A stretch of DNA of 64,000 nt from Frateuria terrea (GTDB taxonomy: Bacteria > Pseudomonadota > Gammaproteobacteria > Xanthomonadales > Rhodanobacteraceae), in contig NZ_FOXL01000003.1 of the NCBI RefSeq assembly GCF_900115705.1, positions 434,001 to 498,000 on the forward strand. Direction: 5' to 3'. Below the pieces are notes generated by a model. That model saw only the letters and a program-made list of their open reading frames with translations, was not told the origin of the DNA and made no database searches. Positions 8,450-17,465 of this stretch are shown piece after piece; positions within the stretch are counted from its first letter, which is position 1, and the number at the start of each line of letters is the position of its first letter. The translations under genes were made by a program, and so were the position numbers.

Positions 8450-11400
8450 TCAGTAGTCGTAAGACACCGACAGACGCACCATGCGCGGTTCTTCATAGAA
8501 GATCGGCTGGTTGTAGGTGTTGTTGATCACGTGGTCGCCCGCCTCACCGGCCGGGTCATACTGGATGCCACGCTGCTGGTTGAACGCGTTGAAGATGTCC
8601 ATGTTGAAGGCCAGCTTGTGGTCCGCAAACGCCGGCGTGTAATGGATGCCGAGGTTGAGCGGGAAGGTCCACGGCGTATGGCCCGGATCGCCCGGATGGA
8701 CAATCTTGCCCGCGCACCAGTGATAGTTGCCCGAACCGCCGTTGTTATAGCCGGTCGGGTCGCCGCTGGCATCCGGGCCGTAATAGCCCAGGCACTCCTT
8801 GGCAACACCGGACTGGGCCAGCATGGTGGCGGACACCAGCCATTCCGGCGTGACCTGGTAGTTGCCGCGGAGGCGGATCTGGTGCTTGCGGACGTTGAAC
8901 AGTTCGCCGTACTGGCCCTGCATCAGCTCGGCCGAATCCCAATCTTCGGTCTTGGACACGTCGCCCTGGCCGAAGTCGGAACGCACCTGGCCTTCCGTGT
9001 TGCCGAAGCCGCGGCTCCAGGTGTAGTCGATGCGAGCCTGCCACTTGCCGTCGAACGGATGCTCCATGTACAGGTTCAACGAACCGATCTTGCGAACCGC
9101 ACCGCGATCGAAGCCCCAGTCCTTCGTGCTCATCGAAACGAGCTGGTCGGGCGCGCCGCTGCCGGCATTGCCCCTGACCAACATGGTGTTGGTCTGACCG
9201 GGATTGAACAGGCGGCAGTAGGACGCACCGTACAGCGAATCATAGTAGTTGGTGGTATCGATGCCCATGCTGGTCATCTTGGCGTCGATGCGGCCCGGCG
9301 AGCACTCGTCGTCGATGGCGGCCTTCAGATCACGCCACATCGCCTTGGCACCGTAGTTCCACTGCTCGTTCAGCTGCTTGTCGAAGCCCAGGATGAACTC
9401 GTCCACGTACTCGGGCTTGAGGTTGCGAGCGGTGACTTGCTGCGGGTCCTTGGGCAGGCCCTGCTCGCCGTCCGGCGAGACAATCGCACCACCGGTGCTG
9501 TCGTTGCGCGGGGTCAGACCGGTCGGTTCGCCGGTGGCCGGGTCGATGCCGGTGTAGTCGAAGTTCTGGGTAAGGTAGGTCGAGACGTTGGCCGCACGCT
9601 CGGCTGCGTTGTCCGGCAGCGCGAGGTAGTAGCGGCCCACGTTGCCATAGATCTTGAAGCTCGAGTCGCCGTTGACGTCCCAGCTGGCGCCGATACGCGG
9701 TTCCCACTGGTTCTTTTCGTCGACGAAGGCGATGCCCTGGTCGTTGTTGTTGGTGAAGTGGTCGTTGCGGATGCCGACGTTCAGCAGGAACGTGGGGCTG
9801 ATCTGCCAGGCGTCCTGCAGGTAGTAGGCCTTCTGCGTCATGGTCATGCTGGTCTGCCAGCCAACCTGACGTGTCTGCACATAGTGCTCGCCCGTCTTGC
9901 TGATCAGGTAGCGCCAGTAGAAGTTCTGCGCAGGGTTGCTCGGATTGACGAACGACGGACCCTGGTTCTTGGCACCGTAGGACATATTGTCGATACCGAC
10001 CGACAGGTCGTGGTCGCCAAGCTTGTAATCAAAGTCAACGCGCAGACCATGAGTGTTGTTCGTCGCCGCGTTCGACGACCAGGTCGTATTGGTCTGATTG
10101 TTGTTGATACCGAGGTCGCTGGTACCGGGGGGCAGGAAGGCCGGGTTCTCGTTGTACGGACGCGAAATGAACGGCAACGGGCTGGTGTTGCCGTAGATCG
10201 TCGGATCCTGGAACTTCGCCTTGCCGTACAGGATGCTCAGCGTGGCGTTATCGGTGATGTAGCTGGTGAAGTGGCCAACGTAGAACTGCGCGTTGTCCTT
10301 GCTTACGTCATTGTTGGTGACGAAAGCCCCCGACTGCAGAGTGTCATAGTCGAAGTCGTAGGTCCGGCCGGTACCGTAGCTCTGGCGGTTCTTCAACGCG
10401 GTCAGCTCGAGCACGTTGTTGTCGGTGATGTTCCAGTCCAACTTGCCGTAGAACTTCGTGTTCTTGTCGGTGTTGTAGGCGACCTTGCTGGTATCGGTGT
10501 TCTGGACGTCCGTGCTCTGCGTCTTGCTGGTCTCAGCCGCCAAGAACATGAACAGCTTGTCCTTGATCAGCGGACCACCGATGTAGGCGGAGTAGACGGT
10601 CTCCCACTCCTTGTTGTCGTTGCGGTACTGGCGCAACGTGCCCGGGAGATCAGGACTCTGCAGCTGGAACGGTGCGCCACCCACCGGCGCCGGGATAGCC
10701 GGATGTCCGTAGTAGTTGTTCCGCGGGCTGGCTTCGAGGTAGCGCGGCTGCCAGACGACCTGGCCACCGAAATGCCACTCGTTGGTGCCGCGCTTGCCGA
10801 TCTGGTTGATCACGCCACCATCGGAACGGCCGTACTTGGCGCTGTAGCCACCGGTCAGCGTTTCCTGCTGGTCGATCGCGCCATAAGGCAGCTGGAAACC
10901 GCCGATGTTCTTGTACGGCTCGCCCGTGTTGTAGCCGTTCACGTAGTAAGCGTTCTCGGACACGCTCGAACCGCCGAAGGCGATCGCATTGCCGCCATTG
11001 GCGAAGTAACCGCTACCACGGACCGTGCTGGGAGCCAGCAGCGCAATCGACTCGGCGCTGCGCTGCACCGGCAGCTTGGCCAGGTCGGCCGCGGTGATGA
11101 TAGTGCTGGAGTTGACGCTGGTCACGTCGATGGCGGGCAGCGCGCTGGCCACGACCTGCACGGCGCCGAGGTTCTGTGCATTTTCCGCGCTCGCGGCGGC
11201 GGCGAAGGGCACGTTGGTACCGCCACCCGGCGAAACGGTGACGTTGTCCTGCGTGGCGAGCACCTGGCCATCCTTGCGAAGGCTGACCGTGTAGCGACCG
11301 ACCGGCAGCCCGTTGACCGAATAACGGCCACTGGCGTCGACGGTCACTTCGCGGGTGGCGCCACTGGCGCCCTGGACCACGACGGTTTCGCCGGCAGCCA

Positions 11401-11536
11401 CCGGCGCGGTACCGAAGATGCTGCCGGTGGTGGCCTGGCCGAGGGCGAGGCCGGTAAAGCCGAGGCCCATGGCCATCGCCACCGTCAGTGCAGTGCGACG
11501 AGGCAGGGCCCCGCGCGACATGTAACGCTTATTCAT
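8450..11536 (-). CDS. TonB-dependent receptor, Oar-like, with N-terminal carboxypeptidase-like domain
   Basis: 1028-residue outer-membrane active transporter. It has a signal peptide (about 1-33, ending GLALGQ). A CarboxypepD_reg-like beta-sandwich follows (about 38-115; DASGRYSVNGLPVGRYTVSL). Next come a plug domain with IITAADLAKLPVQRSAESIALLAP and GGSSVSENAYYVNGYNT, and a long beta-barrel ending in the aromatic VRLSVSYDY. ATG 11536 is preceded by GGGGAGAT; an extension to 11611 would hide the signal peptide. The substrate is unknown: Oar-type receptors serve peptides or glycans. No transport partner is adjacent, only the convergent sulfotransferase. A promoter candidate lies about 200 bases upstream. 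Confidence 0.9.
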   Translation of the reverse strand: MNKRYMSRGALPRRTALTVAMAMGLGFTGLALGQATTGSIFGTAPVAAGETVVVQGASGATREVTVDASGRYSVNGLPVGRYTVSLRKDGQVLATQDNVTVSPGGGTNVPFAAAASAENAQNLGAVQVVASALPAIDVTSVNSSTIITAADLAKLPVQRSAESIALLAPSTVRGSGYFANGGNAIAFGGSSVSENAYYVNGYNTGEPYKNIGGFQLPYGAIDQQETLTGGYSAKYGRSDGGVINQIGKRGTNEWHFGGQVVWQPRYLEASPRNNYYGHPAIPAPVGGAPFQLQSPDLPGTLRQYRNDNKEWETVYSAYIGGPLIKDKLFMFLAAETSKTQSTDVQNTDTSKVAYNTDKNTKFYGKLDWNITDNNVLELTALKNRQSYGTGRTYDFDYDTLQSGAFVTNNDVSKDNAQFYVGHFTSYITDNATLSILYGKAKFQDPTIYGNTSPLPFISRPYNENPAFLPPGTSDLGINNNQTNTTWSSNAATNNTHGLRVDFDYKLGDHDLSVGIDNMSYGAKNQGPSFVNPSNPAQNFYWRYLISKTGEHYVQTRQVGWQTSMTMTQKAYYLQDAWQISPTFLLNVGIRNDHFTNNNDQGIAFVDEKNQWEPRIGASWDVNGDSSFKIYGNVGRYYLALPDNAAERAANVSTYLTQNFDYTGIDPATGEPTGLTPRNDSTGGAIVSPDGEQGLPKDPQQVTARNLKPEYVDEFILGFDKQLNEQWNYGAKAMWRDLKAAIDDECSPGRIDAKMTSMGIDTTNYYDSLYGASYCRLFNPGQTNTMLVRGNAGSGAPDQLVSMSTKDWGFDRGAVRKIGSLNLYMEHPFDGKWQARIDYTWSRGFGNTEGQVRSDFGQGDVSKTEDWDSAELMQGQYGELFNVRKHQIRLRGNYQVTPEWLVSATMLAQSGVAKECLGYYGPDASGDPTGYNNGGSGNYHWCAGKIVHPGDPGHTPWTFPLNLGIHYTPAFADHKLAFNMDIFNAFNQQRGIQYDPAGEAGDHVINNTYNQPIFYEEPRMVRLSVSYDY

Positions 11537-11733
11537 CGAAAGATCTCCCCAGATCGACCCATTAGACGAGTCATGTAAAAACCAAGTGGCAGGGCACGAC
11601 GGCCAGCACACCGGATACCAACGAAAGACGCTTTCCTGTTACCCCGGGATACGGTCAGTACCGTTCGCCGGTCTCGCCCCAAGCGTTCCATTCGTCGCCC
11701 GCAAACCACGCAATCACGATGATTCGCTGAGGC

Positions 11734-11763
11734 AACCTACCGCCATGCGTAACGCAATGTCAA
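11734..11763 (-). promoter_or_regulatory. Sigma70-like promoter candidate for the Oar-like receptor
   Basis: On the minus strand TTGACA (11758-11763) is followed after 18 bases by TAGGTT (11734-11739). This would give a 5' leader of about 190 bases before the receptor ATG at 11536. The -35 is consensus; the -10 is only fair. Bases 11537-11733 hold no further element that I recognise. Confidence 0.35.
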
Positions 11764-11863
11764 CTTTTTCTTAGCAATTGCAGCAAAGAAAAATCTTGCG
11801 CTCCGCAAGGACGGATCTGCAGAAAAAAACCAAACGCGGCCAGCTTTTAGGTAAGATCCGCGA

Positions 11864-12066
11864 CGTTTCGGGTGTCCCACGGCGTTCAGCCGGAGGGATG
11901 AAACGGGAAGCCGGTGCGTTGTGCGATGCACGACCAGGCCGGCGCTGCCCCCGCAACGGTAAGCGAGTCAAGGGACGGCCCCAAGCCACTGTGCCACGCG
12001 CATGGGAAGGCACCGCCCCGGCAGGCCCCGGCCTGCGCCCGCGAGCCCGGAGACCGGCCCGAAGCG
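11864..12066 (+). promoter_or_regulatory. Cobalamin (adenosylcobalamin) riboswitch
   Basis: The conserved core of the B12 element is present in order: GGGAAGCCGGTG, then GCTGCCCCCGCAACGGTAAG, then AGCCACTG, then GGGAAGGC, and finally GCGAGCCCGGAGACC. A closing P1 helix can be drawn between 11864-11872 (CGTTTCGGG) and 12058-12066 (CCCGAAGCG), with one G-U pair. It lies upstream of btuB, as expected for repression of B12 uptake when cobalamin is plentiful. The 142 bases between it and the btuB start have no clear T-run, so control at the ribosome-binding site is more likely than termination. Confidence 0.93.
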
Positions 12067-12208
12067 TTGCCTGGTGGACCTGCGGTGGGCGGGCCGGACC
12101 TCGTGCATGGCCCGCGCCTGCCCGTCGTTCCCCCTTCCTTTCGCCGCGATCGGCCAGTTCATCCATCGCATGGCCGTGCGTGGGCGCGCGGCCGAGGAAC
12201 GCACACAT

Positions 12209-14059
12209 ATGAAGAAGACCCTGCTCGCCGCCGCACTGTGCGGCAGCACGTTCGCCGCACTGGCGGCGGACGCGACCGACACGGCCGCGCTGGCCCCGGT
12301 GATCGTCACCGCAACGCGTACGGCAATAACGGTGGACGACGCGCTGTCGTCCGTCACCGTGATCACCCGCGAGGACATCGACCGCCTGCAGCCGGTGTCG
12401 TTGATCGACCTGCTGCAGGGCCTGCCCGGGGTGAGCTTCGTCCAGTCCGGCGGGCTGGGCCAGCAGAGCTCGCTGTTCCTGCGCGGCACCAATTCCTCGC
12501 ACACGTTGCTGCTGATCGATGGCGTACGGGTCGGCACGGTGAGCGCGGGCATTCCGGCCTTCGACCAGTTGCCGCTCGACCAGATCGAGCGCATCGAAGT
12601 AGTGCGCGGGCCTCGCTCAAGCCTGTATGGCGCCGACGCCATCGGTGGCGTGATCCAGATCTTCACGCGGCATGGGCCGCGCAACGGTGGCTTGGCGCCC
12701 TCGCTGCGGCTGGGCACGGGTAGTCGTGGCTACGCCGACGGCCAGGTCGGTCTGGCAGGTGGCGATGCACATGCCTGGTACAACCTGAGCCTGGGCGGCC
12801 AGTACACCCGCGGCATCAACGCCTGCCGGGTCGGCGCGGCTGAGGCCTTCGCCGGCTGCTTCGCAGACGAGCCGGATGCGGACGCCTACCGCAACCGCAA
12901 TGCGCTGGCCAATGCCGGCTACCGCTGGGACGACGGCACGGAACTCGCCGCCAGCTGGCTACGCAGCGACAGCCGGGTCGAGTTCGACGGCGCCCCGTAC
13001 GGCAACCAGCACCACAACCTGCAGCAGGTCGCCGGCGCGCGGTTGGTTTTCGACCCGCTGTCGGCCTGGAAGGTGACCCTGGCGGCCGGACAAAGCCTGG
13101 ACCAGCAACGCACCTACAATGACGGCACGTTCGTGCGCTACGGCAACTCGCGGCGCAACGAGGCTTCCTGGCAGAACGACCTGGCGCTGGCGGACAACCA
13201 GCTGTTCACGCTCGGCGTCGACTGGCAACAGGAGCACCTGTCCAGCGACACCGGCTACCTCGCCGACAGCCGCGACGACACCGGCGGCTACGTGCAGTAT
13301 CAAGGCAGCTTCGGCCGCCAGCAGATGCAGCTGTCGCTGCGCCGCGACGACAACCAGCAGTTCGGTGGCCATACCACCGGCGCCGCCGCGTGGGGCTATG
13401 CGTTCGACCACGGCCTGAAACTGTCGGCCAGTTGGGGCAGCGCCTTCCACGCGCCGACCTTCAACGACCTGTATTACCCCTACGGCAGCGGCAACCCGGA
13501 TCTCAAGCCGGAAACCTCGCGCAGCGCCGAGCTGGGCCTTTCGCAGCAGCAGGCCGGCTGGCATTGGGCGCTCAACGCCTACCAGACCACCATCGACCAG
13601 CTGATCTCGCTGGATGCCAACTACTTCCCGCGCAACATCAGCCGCGCCCGCATCCGCGGGCTGGAGGCGCAGGCCGGTACGACGCTCGGCGGCTGGCGGG
13701 TGGAGGGTTACCTGACCCTGCAACGCCCGAGGAACCACGATGGCAGCACCAACGACGGCCACCTGTTGCCGCGCCGCCCCGAGCGCACCGCGCGGGTTGA
13801 ACTGGACCGGCGCTTCGGTGCCTTCGGCCTGGGCACCACCGTGCTTGCGGCCGGAGCGCGCTACGACGACCTGGCCAACCTGCACCGCCTGGGCGGCTAC
13901 GCGACCACCGACCTGCGTGCCAGCTACGCCTTCGCACGCGACTGGCAGCTCGAGGCCCGCCTGGCCAACGTGTTCGACCGCCGCTACGAGACGGTGTACT
14001 ACTTCAACCAGCCGGGACGCAGCTGGTACCTGACGGTGCGTTACACGCCCGGGGGATGA
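12209..14059 (+). CDS. btuB: TonB-dependent vitamin B12 receptor BtuB
   Basis: 616-residue outer-membrane receptor for cobalamin. The signal peptide (1-20) ends FAALAA, and a TonB box follows at about 29-37 (APVIVTATR). The plug carries DIDRLQPVSLIDLLQGLPGV, FLRGTNSSHTLLLIDGVRVG and the hallmark IERIEVVRGPRSSLYGADAIGGVI. The 22-strand barrel ends VRYTPGG. The start MKKTLLAAALC at 12209 restores a clean signal peptide; the frame stays open upstream through the riboswitch 3' side. Regulation by the preceding cobalamin riboswitch is nearly certain. No btuCDF genes follow in the window. Confidence 0.95.
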   Translation: MKKTLLAAALCGSTFAALAADATDTAALAPVIVTATRTAITVDDALSSVTVITREDIDRLQPVSLIDLLQGLPGVSFVQSGGLGQQSSLFLRGTNSSHTLLLIDGVRVGTVSAGIPAFDQLPLDQIERIEVVRGPRSSLYGADAIGGVIQIFTRHGPRNGGLAPSLRLGTGSRGYADGQVGLAGGDAHAWYNLSLGGQYTRGINACRVGAAEAFAGCFADEPDADAYRNRNALANAGYRWDDGTELAASWLRSDSRVEFDGAPYGNQHHNLQQVAGARLVFDPLSAWKVTLAAGQSLDQQRTYNDGTFVRYGNSRRNEASWQNDLALADNQLFTLGVDWQQEHLSSDTGYLADSRDDTGGYVQYQGSFGRQQMQLSLRRDDNQQFGGHTTGAAAWGYAFDHGLKLSASWGSAFHAPTFNDLYYPYGSGNPDLKPETSRSAELGLSQQQAGWHWALNAYQTTIDQLISLDANYFPRNISRARIRGLEAQAGTTLGGWRVEGYLTLQRPRNHDGSTNDGHLLPRRPERTARVELDRRFGAFGLGTTVLAAGARYDDLANLHRLGGYATTDLRASYAFARDWQLEARLANVFDRRYETVYYFNQPGRSWYLTVRYTPGG

Positions 14060-14098
14060 GTTCCCGCTCAGCCACTGCCACGCCGATCGGCCGCTTTT

Positions 14099-14125
14099 CC
14101 GGCCCTGCCTTTCGGCAGGGGCCGG
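14099..14125 (+). terminator. Hairpin after btuB (weak terminator candidate)
   Basis: Arms CCGGCCCTGCC (14099-14109) and GGCAGGGGCCGG (14114-14125) with a TTTC loop and one bulged G. No T-run follows, so termination is uncertain. The remainder of the 14060-14278 gap shows nothing else. Confidence 0.45.
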
Positions 14126-14278
14126 ACTTCAGGCACATCCTCGATTGCACGGGCGGGGCATAACGTGCGGCATGACCCTGCCCATCCTCTGGCCCACAAA
14201 CCTCGCTGCGACCACGCGCTACGCTAGCCACCCCGACGCGGCGCTTGCCGCGCAGCTTCCCCGCGGTACGGACGCCCC

Positions 14279-17200
14279 GTGAACATCTTCGCTCCCCTGA
14301 TCCGTCGCCCGATCGGCACCTCGCTGCTCGCTCTGGGCCTGACCCTGGCCGGCTTCTGGGCCTACCTGCTGCTGGGCGTGGCGGCGCTGCCGTCGCTGGA
14401 TTTCCCCGGCGTCTACGTGGTGGCCAGCCAACCCGGCGCCAGCGCGCAGACCATGGCCAGCACCATCCTGGCGCCGCTCGAACGACACCTGGGACGCATC
14501 CCCGGGGTAGACGAGATGTACGGCAACGCCCGCGAAGGCGAAGCCTCGGTGATGGTTCGCTTCACCTTCGACCGTACGGCCGACAGCGCCGCGCGCGACG
14601 TGCAGTCGGCGATCAACGCGGCGGCGCCGGACCTGCCCTCGGGCATGCCGGGCCCGCCGCAGTACTTCAAGTTCGACACCTCGCAGATCCCGATCCTGTT
14701 CATCACGCTGACCTCCTCCGGCATGCCGCAGGACCAGCTGTTCGACCTCGCCGACACCCTGCTCAAGCCGACGGTGGCGCAGATCCCCGGCGTGGCCCAG
14801 GTGCAGGTGTTCGGCGGCACGCCGCACGCGGTGCGCATCGAGCTGGACACCGATGCGCTGGCCGCGAAGGGCCTGACCGCCAACGACGTGGCCAACGCCT
14901 TGCGCGCGGCCAACGTCACTTCGCCGCAGGGCACGCTCAGCGACGGCCGCACGCAGATGACCGTCACCGCCAGCGACGGCCTGCACACGCCGGAAGAATT
15001 CGCCCGCCTGCTGATCGCCATGAAGCACGGCGTGCCCGTGCGCCTGTCCGACGTGGCCAAGGTCTACGGCGGCCAGCAGGACAAATACCAGGCCGCCTGG
15101 TTCGCCGATGCCAGCGGCAGCGCGCGCACGGTCGGCCTGCAGATCAGCAAGCGGCCGGAAGCCAATGCGGTGGCCACGGTCGAGGCGATCCGCGCCAAGC
15201 TGCCGCAGCTGCGCGGGGTGATCCCGGCCGACGTGCAGATGAATGCCGTGTTCGACCTCACCCAGACCACCAAGTCCGCCTTGCACGAAGTCGAGGTCGC
15301 GCTGCTGATCTCGATCGCGATGGTGGTGCTGGTGATGCTGGTGTTCCTGCGCCGGCTGCGGCCGACGCTGATCGCCACGCTGAGCGTGCCGCTGTCGCTG
15401 GCCGGCGCGTTCGTGGCGATGTGGGCGCTGGGCTACACGCTCAACACGCTGTCACTGGTCGCGCTGGTGCTGTGCATCGGTTTCGTGGTGGACGATGCGA
15501 TCGTGGTGATCGAGAACATCGTGCGCCACATGGAGCACGGCATGCCGCCGCTGCAGGCCGCGCTGACCGGCGTGCGCGAGATCGGTTTCACGGTGGTGTC
15601 GATCACGCTGTCGCTGGTGGCGGTGTTCGCGCCGCTGCTGTTCGGCAACAACATGCTGGTGATGCTGCTGCGCGAGTTCTCGGTGACGCTGACGGCCGCG
15701 GTGGTGATTTCGGCGATCGTCTCGCTCACGCTTACGCCGGCGCTGTGCGGGCGCCTGCTCAAGCCCGAGCCGGCCAACCCGCCGCCGCCAGGGCGGATCG
15801 AGCGCGCGGTGGAGAACTTCGACCGTGCCTTGCTGCACCGCTACGAGCGCGCGCTGGACTGGGCGATGCATCATCGCCGGCTGATGCGCTGGCAGCCGCT
15901 GATCCTGCTGATCCTGACCGTGCTCCTGGGAGTGGCCGTAGGCAAGACCGCCGGCGGCACCTTCATGCCCGACGAGGACACCGGCCAGCTGCAGGCCCAG
16001 GTCACCACCGACTCCAACATCTCGCCCGCGCTGCTTACCGATCGCGTGATGCAGGTAGCCCGGATCATCAAGGAAGACCCGGCCGTCGAGGACATGCTCG
16101 TCATGCTCGGCGGACAGGGGGCCGGTACCGGCGCGGTCGGCAATTCCGGGCAGATGTTCATGGATCTCAAGCCGCGCGGCGACCAGCCGGGCGACCGCCA
16201 GACCGGTGCCAAGGAAGTGGTCGAGCGCCTGTCCAAGCGGCTGGACAAGCTGTCCGGCGTCGAGGTCGAACTCAGCGTCGCGCAGTTCCTCGGCGGCGGC
16301 GGCAGCGGCGACAAGGGCGGCCAGTACGAATTCCAGCTGGTCAGCGACAACGGTGAGGATCTGCAGCCGTGGACGCTCAGGATGGTTCACCGGCTGCGCG
16401 ACATGAAAGAGTTCCGCGACGTCGGCAGCGACTTTGACCAGGCCGGCAAGCAGCAGCTCCTGAAAGTCGACCGCGAGGCCGCCGGCCGCCTTCACGTAAG
16501 CCTGGGCGACGTCGACTCGGCGCTGTACAACTCGTTCGGGCAGAACCCGGTGTCGGTGATCTATTCGGACATCAACCAGTATCGCGTCGTGCTGACTTCG
16601 GCGCGTGCCGAAACCATCAGCCCGCAATCACTGCTGAACATCCGCGTGCGCAACAGCAAGGGCCAGATGATCCCGCTCTCGGCGCTGGCGAAGATCGAGC
16701 CGAACATCGCGCCGATGCGCATCCGCCACCACAACCAGCTCGAGGCGGCGACGGTCACCTACAACCTGGCCAAGGGCGTGGACCAGCAGACGGGGGTCAA
16801 GCTGGTTGAGCAGGCGGCCTTTGCGGTGCACCTGCCCGACGGCATGCGGGTGGACTTCACCGGCACCAACCAGCAGCTGCAGCAGGCCAAGTCCAACGGC
16901 ATGATCCTGCTGCTGGCCTCGATCGTGGCCATGTACATCGTGCTGGGCATCCTCTACGAGAGCCTGGGCCATCCGCTGACCATCCTCTCGACCTTGCCGG
17001 CGGCCGGCATGGGCGCGTTCCTGGCCATGCTGGTGACGCAGACGCAGCTCTCGCTGATGGCGATCATCGCGATCCTGATGCTGATCGGCATCGTCAAGAA
17101 GAACGCGATCCTGATGGTCGACTTCGCGCTGGTCGCCCAGCGCGAGCGCAGCCTCCCACCGCCCGACGCGATCCGCGAGGCCGCGCTGGTGCGCTTCCGC

Positions 17201-17461
17201 CCGATCACCATGACCACGCTGGTGGCGATGGGCGCGGCGCTGCCGCTGGCGATCGGCTTCGGCATCGGTTCGGAGATGCGCCAGCCGCTGGGCATCGCGA
17301 TCGTCGGTGGCCTACTGGTGTCGCAGCTGCTGACCCTGCTCAGCACGCCGGCGATCTACCTGTGGGGCTATGACCGCAATATCCGCAAAGCCGCCCGGCG
17401 CCAGCGCCGCGAGGAGAAGAAGCGGCTCAAGGCGCTGGGCAGGCAGCAGACCGCCAGCTGA
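14279..17461 (+). CDS. RND-family efflux permease (hydrophobe/amphiphile exporter type)
   Basis: 1060-residue inner-membrane proton antiporter with two repeats of six helices and two large periplasmic loops (about 35-335 and 560-870). The proton-relay aspartates are in GFVVDDAIVVIENI (Asp405, Asp406), and the partner lysine is in GIVKKNAILMVDFA in the second half. It resembles the MdtB/MdtC and MexB class. Start GTG 14279; no better ATG in frame. There is no membrane-fusion or outer-membrane partner on either side, so the pump must borrow an adaptor encoded elsewhere. The cytosolic C-terminus is very basic (RKAARRQRREEKKRLK). Confidence 0.92.
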   Translation: MNIFAPLIRRPIGTSLLALGLTLAGFWAYLLLGVAALPSLDFPGVYVVASQPGASAQTMASTILAPLERHLGRIPGVDEMYGNAREGEASVMVRFTFDRTADSAARDVQSAINAAAPDLPSGMPGPPQYFKFDTSQIPILFITLTSSGMPQDQLFDLADTLLKPTVAQIPGVAQVQVFGGTPHAVRIELDTDALAAKGLTANDVANALRAANVTSPQGTLSDGRTQMTVTASDGLHTPEEFARLLIAMKHGVPVRLSDVAKVYGGQQDKYQAAWFADASGSARTVGLQISKRPEANAVATVEAIRAKLPQLRGVIPADVQMNAVFDLTQTTKSALHEVEVALLISIAMVVLVMLVFLRRLRPTLIATLSVPLSLAGAFVAMWALGYTLNTLSLVALVLCIGFVVDDAIVVIENIVRHMEHGMPPLQAALTGVREIGFTVVSITLSLVAVFAPLLFGNNMLVMLLREFSVTLTAAVVISAIVSLTLTPALCGRLLKPEPANPPPPGRIERAVENFDRALLHRYERALDWAMHHRRLMRWQPLILLILTVLLGVAVGKTAGGTFMPDEDTGQLQAQVTTDSNISPALLTDRVMQVARIIKEDPAVEDMLVMLGGQGAGTGAVGNSGQMFMDLKPRGDQPGDRQTGAKEVVERLSKRLDKLSGVEVELSVAQFLGGGGSGDKGGQYEFQLVSDNGEDLQPWTLRMVHRLRDMKEFRDVGSDFDQAGKQQLLKVDREAAGRLHVSLGDVDSALYNSFGQNPVSVIYSDINQYRVVLTSARAETISPQSLLNIRVRNSKGQMIPLSALAKIEPNIAPMRIRHHNQLEAATVTYNLAKGVDQQTGVKLVEQAAFAVHLPDGMRVDFTGTNQQLQQAKSNGMILLLASIVAMYIVLGILYESLGHPLTILSTLPAAGMGAFLAMLVTQTQLSLMAIIAILMLIGIVKKNAILMVDFALVAQRERSLPPPDAIREAALVRFRPITMTTLVAMGAALPLAIGFGIGSEMRQPLGIAIVGGLLVSQLLTLLSTPAIYLWGYDRNIRKAARRQRREEKKRLKALGRQQTAS

Positions 17462-17465
17462 GGAT

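Noticed and set aside
8531..11578. 1015-codon open frame on the plus strand opposite the Oar-like receptor
   Set aside because: Composition is a mirror of the real gene (Arg, Ala, Val, His rich, no domain). Such long antisense frames are common in GC-rich DNA.
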